Positions 60,985-64,000 of a DNA stretch of 64,000 bases are shown piece by piece (within the stretch, counting starts at the first letter, position 1; each line of letters starts with the position of its first letter). The position numbers and the translations under genes are program-made. The stretch spans positions 533,472,082 to 533,536,081 of the forward strand of contig NC_066585.1 of NCBI RefSeq assembly GCF_024323335.1, read 5' to 3'. Below the pieces are notes generated by a model. It worked only from the letters and a program-made list of their open reading frames with translations. It searched no databases and was not told the origin of the DNA. Source of the stretch: Lathyrus oleraceus. Its lineage: Eukaryota > Streptophyta > Magnoliopsida > Fabales > Fabaceae.

Positions 60985-63200
60985 ACAATGTTTAAAAGTT
61001 ACAACAAAAGATTGGTATACAATCCACGATCATATAAAATAGAGTACAAAATATCAAGGAGAATCATCAGGTGTGTTGACCAACTCCCCGTCAACAATCA
61101 ACTTCTCCAAATCTATATCTTCAAGGTTTAAAAATATCACGAAGTTAAGGAAGACAATTTTTTGGACTTCCTACTCAAATGATTGTCAAGCCAAAGCCAT
61201 CACCTGATCAATGATGTCCATATTCTCTTTAACAAATTCTCTTTCCATAGCTAACTTTTAACCAAGGACAGTCTTCTAATCCTTCTTCGCATCAACCAAC
61301 TCCCCTTTTAGAGATTACCGATTCTTTAGAAACAAAGATATTTCATTCATCATGTCATCTAGAGCTTTATGAGCCATCTATAATCCATATTCAACTATCT
61401 TTATTTTTTTTCTTAGAAAACTTTTCCCCGTTACTCAGTTCATCAATTGATTTGAATACCTCTCCAAAATGCTCCTTCAAGGCCTCAAATTTAGACCGAA
61501 ACCTCTCCTCCCTGATACGAAACTCTTCTTATGTCGTAAGCATGTAGCATGTGATAGTAACTACCTTAAATAGGTCGGGAAGACATTCAACACAAACTTT
61601 TTAGCAACCTAAATCCCCCATCTCAGCCATAAACTTGAAGTCCACATAAAAAATCATTCCAAAACTCTCTTTTAGAGAAATAGGAGAAAGACTAGTCAGA
61701 ACTGACATAAATTTCCCTTCCTCATAAACATATACAATTAGTTTTATCCTCTGTTTAGAAGAGGGAGTGGCAGATGAAGATGGAATAATTATCAGGTCAA
61801 CAATTCTCATTGAGGGACTCCCCTCATCTTAAGAGACTAGGTTTTCTCGAGCACACTTGACACGGGCATGCTTCACTAGGTATTGAGCCCAAATTTTTTT
61901 TAACGTCTTGAGTTTATCATCAAATTCAATTTTATATGCCAAGAGAAAACAAGGAACCATCAACAAAATAGTAAGAAAGATTATACATAAAAATTAGAAA
62001 CTAGAAGATTATCGAACACACCGAACAAGCTCTTAACATAGTCCCTCTCCACAGATAAGACCAGGGATAGTGTGTCAACATATCGGTTCCTCATATTAAC
62101 GTATTTATATTTTTCAGTTATGGGAGGAGATCTGATTAAAGTCACCAATGAAACATTGGAAGATGGCTAAACTCTCTTTCTTACCTCGAGAAATGTCTGA
62201 CAACTTAAAAGTAATGTATGCATTCTCAACAAAAAATACACTGGTTCCAACACTAGGGGAATTCAGGTTCAAATACTACGTTTAAGGCCTCCCCCTTGCA
62301 ACTACATATATTAGAGAGGGCCTTAGCTGTAATAAGCACATGTTTAACCACTACATAAAAAAATTTGATGTTTTATAAAGATTCAGTAAATACCTTAAAC
62401 AACTTTGGAGATTGTTTGAAAAGAGTTAAAGCATAAAGAAACGATTAACATTCCCAAGTAAGAGAAAAAACATGGAAAAAGACTCTAATAAAAGACTTTC
62501 ATTCAAATATTAGGACACCGACTTGAAAGCTCCAATGAAGAAATAATAATTAGGGTGTAATTGTGAAGGCACCAAAACTATATATCAAATGGCTTCCCAT
62601 CCAAAGGTAGTAAACAACAAGAAAAAATCCATCTCTCAAATTACTACGTCAAACATGGAGAAAGAACGATGAGTAAAGTCTTGGCATAATCTATCTGTAG
62701 AGGTCAGGATGCAACTTTCCAAGCATTAGCAGGACCTCATACTTCAACAAAAACTTTACAGTTCTCTGATTCCTCCAAATCAAAGTATATTGAAGGAGTC
62801 CCCAAATAAGTATCTTTGACCCAAGCATAAAAGTTGCATGTGACCTTATCAAGAATAGGCTCAAGGAGGTATTTGATGGCAACCATTGTACCAAGGCATA
62901 CATAAAATAACATAAGCTGTGAAGGAAGCAATCATATACACTCTCCATTTTTCCAAAATCTAGATAACAATTGAGTTAAAACTAGCTTCACACCGCCATT
63001 AATAAACCTGTTAAATACGAAGAACAAGGAAGAAATAATTACCAACATAAAATTATAAAGAATTTGCAGAAGAAGAAGAGAGATGACTTCAGGAGGAAAC
63101 GTGAACACTTCTAGCAAAAATAGGAAAATAACAAAGGAAGAAAAGTGGAAAGCGTAACAACTTGAAGTATTTATACTCGCATGAGAAGGAAAAAAGAAAG
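60985..63200 (-). other. Coding-like but unidentified minus-strand region
   Basis: Minus-strand translations give broken, hydrophilic, partly helical stretches (for example 61810-61601; 61390-61200 with A-L-D-D-M-M-N-E-I-S-L-F-L-K-N) and a more hydrophobic block at 62948-62691. This resembles the globular-plus-coiled-coil layout of plant gypsy-type transposon/gag-like proteins, but no signature motif is certain. It may be part of a second retroelement lying head to tail with the gypsy remnant. No gene is claimed. Confidence 0.3.
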
Positions 63201-63795
63201 TCAAAACTCCACAAACTAAAAACTAAAGGGCCAAGAGTCTATCAATAAACAAATAATACATCATTAAAGGTGTCTTCATAATGATAATAACAATGGTGTT
63301 CATAAGAAACTCATCATAAGAGGCCTAACAATAGGCCATCACCCTAATAGATATATAATGACCATGACAAACAACTAATAAGACATACATACAAGAGTCA
63401 CATCACTTATTGTCAGAAATACATAAGATGAATGAACTTTCACCACAATCATCACCGATTTTGTAAATCCTATCTATAAGAGCATCACAAGCCAAAACCT
63501 AGTTCTTCTGAGCCAAACTTAGGGGTAACTATTCCTACTCAGGTCGAGTTAAAAAGAATATCAACATATTAGGATATTGGGTTAGGGTATATGAATGTCC
63601 CAGTAATAACAAAGACCGTCATTGATTTTCCCCATCCTTATCTTAAAAGTTTGACCCAAAGCATAAAGTCTAGTAAAACAAAGATATTTACGATCACTTG
63701 ATGTTAGGGCAACAATGTTAAAAGAGAAAATATTAACGTTACACTTATCACCCAAAAGAAGGTTCTAGGCCTTAGAGAGAAAATATGTATTTTGT
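63201..63795. other. Intergenic DNA, nothing recognised
   Basis: AT-rich, no ORF of interest and no bounded repeat seen. Confidence 0.4.
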
Positions 63796-64000
63796 AACGC
63801 CTCGAACTACTTTCAGGATTACCGACTGACCCTATAAACCAACTTGGGCCTTTTTAGCATATTTTGGCCTCACTCACACGCTTTCCGAGAAACTTCCGAG
63901 AAGGTCACCTATTAAAATACTAGTCCAAGTCAAGCACAACTAACTATGGAGTTCTTATTTGTTAGGCTACCAAAAAGAAGATGCATCTTGTTTTTAGTAG
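63796..64000 (-). mobile_element. Cassandra-like LTR start carrying 5S-rRNA-derived sequence (cut by window end)
   Basis: TGTAACGCCTCGAA at 63796 resembles the TGTAACGCCCCGAA start of 5S-bearing repeats. Within 63883-63958 the minus strand matches the internal control region of plant 5S rRNA: AGAACTCCATAGTTAG (5S: AGAACTCCGCAGTTAAG), TGTGCTTGACTTGGACTAGT (5S: CGTGCTTGGGCGAGAGTAGT) and AATAGGTGACCTTCTCGGAA (5S: GATGGGTGACCTCCTGGGAA). Cassandra TRIM elements carry such 5S segments in their LTRs. It is too diverged to be a functional 5S gene. The other LTR would lie beyond 64000. Confidence 0.65.

Noticed and set aside
63883..63958. Functional 5S rRNA gene
   Set aside because: Too many substitutions in the internal control region, embedded in an LTR-like repeat, with no tandem 5S unit.

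Overview
This is plant nuclear DNA. It is AT-rich, with long introns, Stowaway- and hAT-type repeats, and Ty1/copia, Ty3/gypsy and LINE debris. The retroelement types and the three gene sequences suggest a legume, probably of the temperate (Medicago/pea/chickpea) group. The species is inference, because no organelle, rRNA-unit or marker gene is present.

Three intact protein-coding genes can be supported, all on the + strand. (1) Positions 4069-19161 hold a 27-exon symplekin-like gene (ESP4 type, mRNA 3'-end processing). Every exon joins in frame to give about 1371 residues, and one splice acceptor looks mutated. (2) Positions 26496-29141 hold a three-exon type II (class B) DnaJ/HSP40 co-chaperone of 342 residues. 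(3) Positions 52027-54254 hold a five-exon Alfin-like PHD-finger histone reader of 241 residues. They are unrelated in function and are separated by repeats.

Layout: 1-540, probable Ty3/gypsy remnant; 1303-1589, Stowaway MITE; 4-19 kb, symplekin gene with an RTE-type LINE tail and tandem duplications in its introns; 19.8-24.8 kb, MITE, hAT-like element and a decayed LINE on the minus strand; 26-29 kb, DnaJ; 31.2-33 kb, 5' part of a minus-strand Ty3/gypsy element with a tRNA-Asp-type primer site; 34.9-35.7 kb, relic of a third-ORF region; 36.1-39.9 kb, decayed Tork/TNT1-type copia polyprotein (minus); 40643-50353, a structurally complete 9.7-kb Sirevirus-like (SIRE1/Maximus-type) copia element on the minus strand; 52-54 kb, Alfin-like gene; 56.8-60.6 kb, decayed Ty3/gypsy polyprotein (+); 61-63.2 kb, unexplained; 63.8-64 kb, a 5S-rRNA-derived, Cassandra-like LTR start.

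The best candidate for something not yet described is in the Sirevirus-like element. Both LTRs carry an array of GTAATCGATTAC-type palindromes, paired 21-22 bp apart and repeating about every 74 bp, just upstream of the LTR TATA box. A third array with the same pairing and the same 74-bp period, but different spacer sequence, lies inside the element. It sits just upstream of a third ORF (envelope-like/plant-transposon-protein type) that follows pol. This suggests an internal promoter for the third ORF that shares its regulatory code with the LTR. A decayed relic at 35.3-35.6 kb shows the same motif pair, 21 bp apart, upstream of another short MAP-starting ORF.
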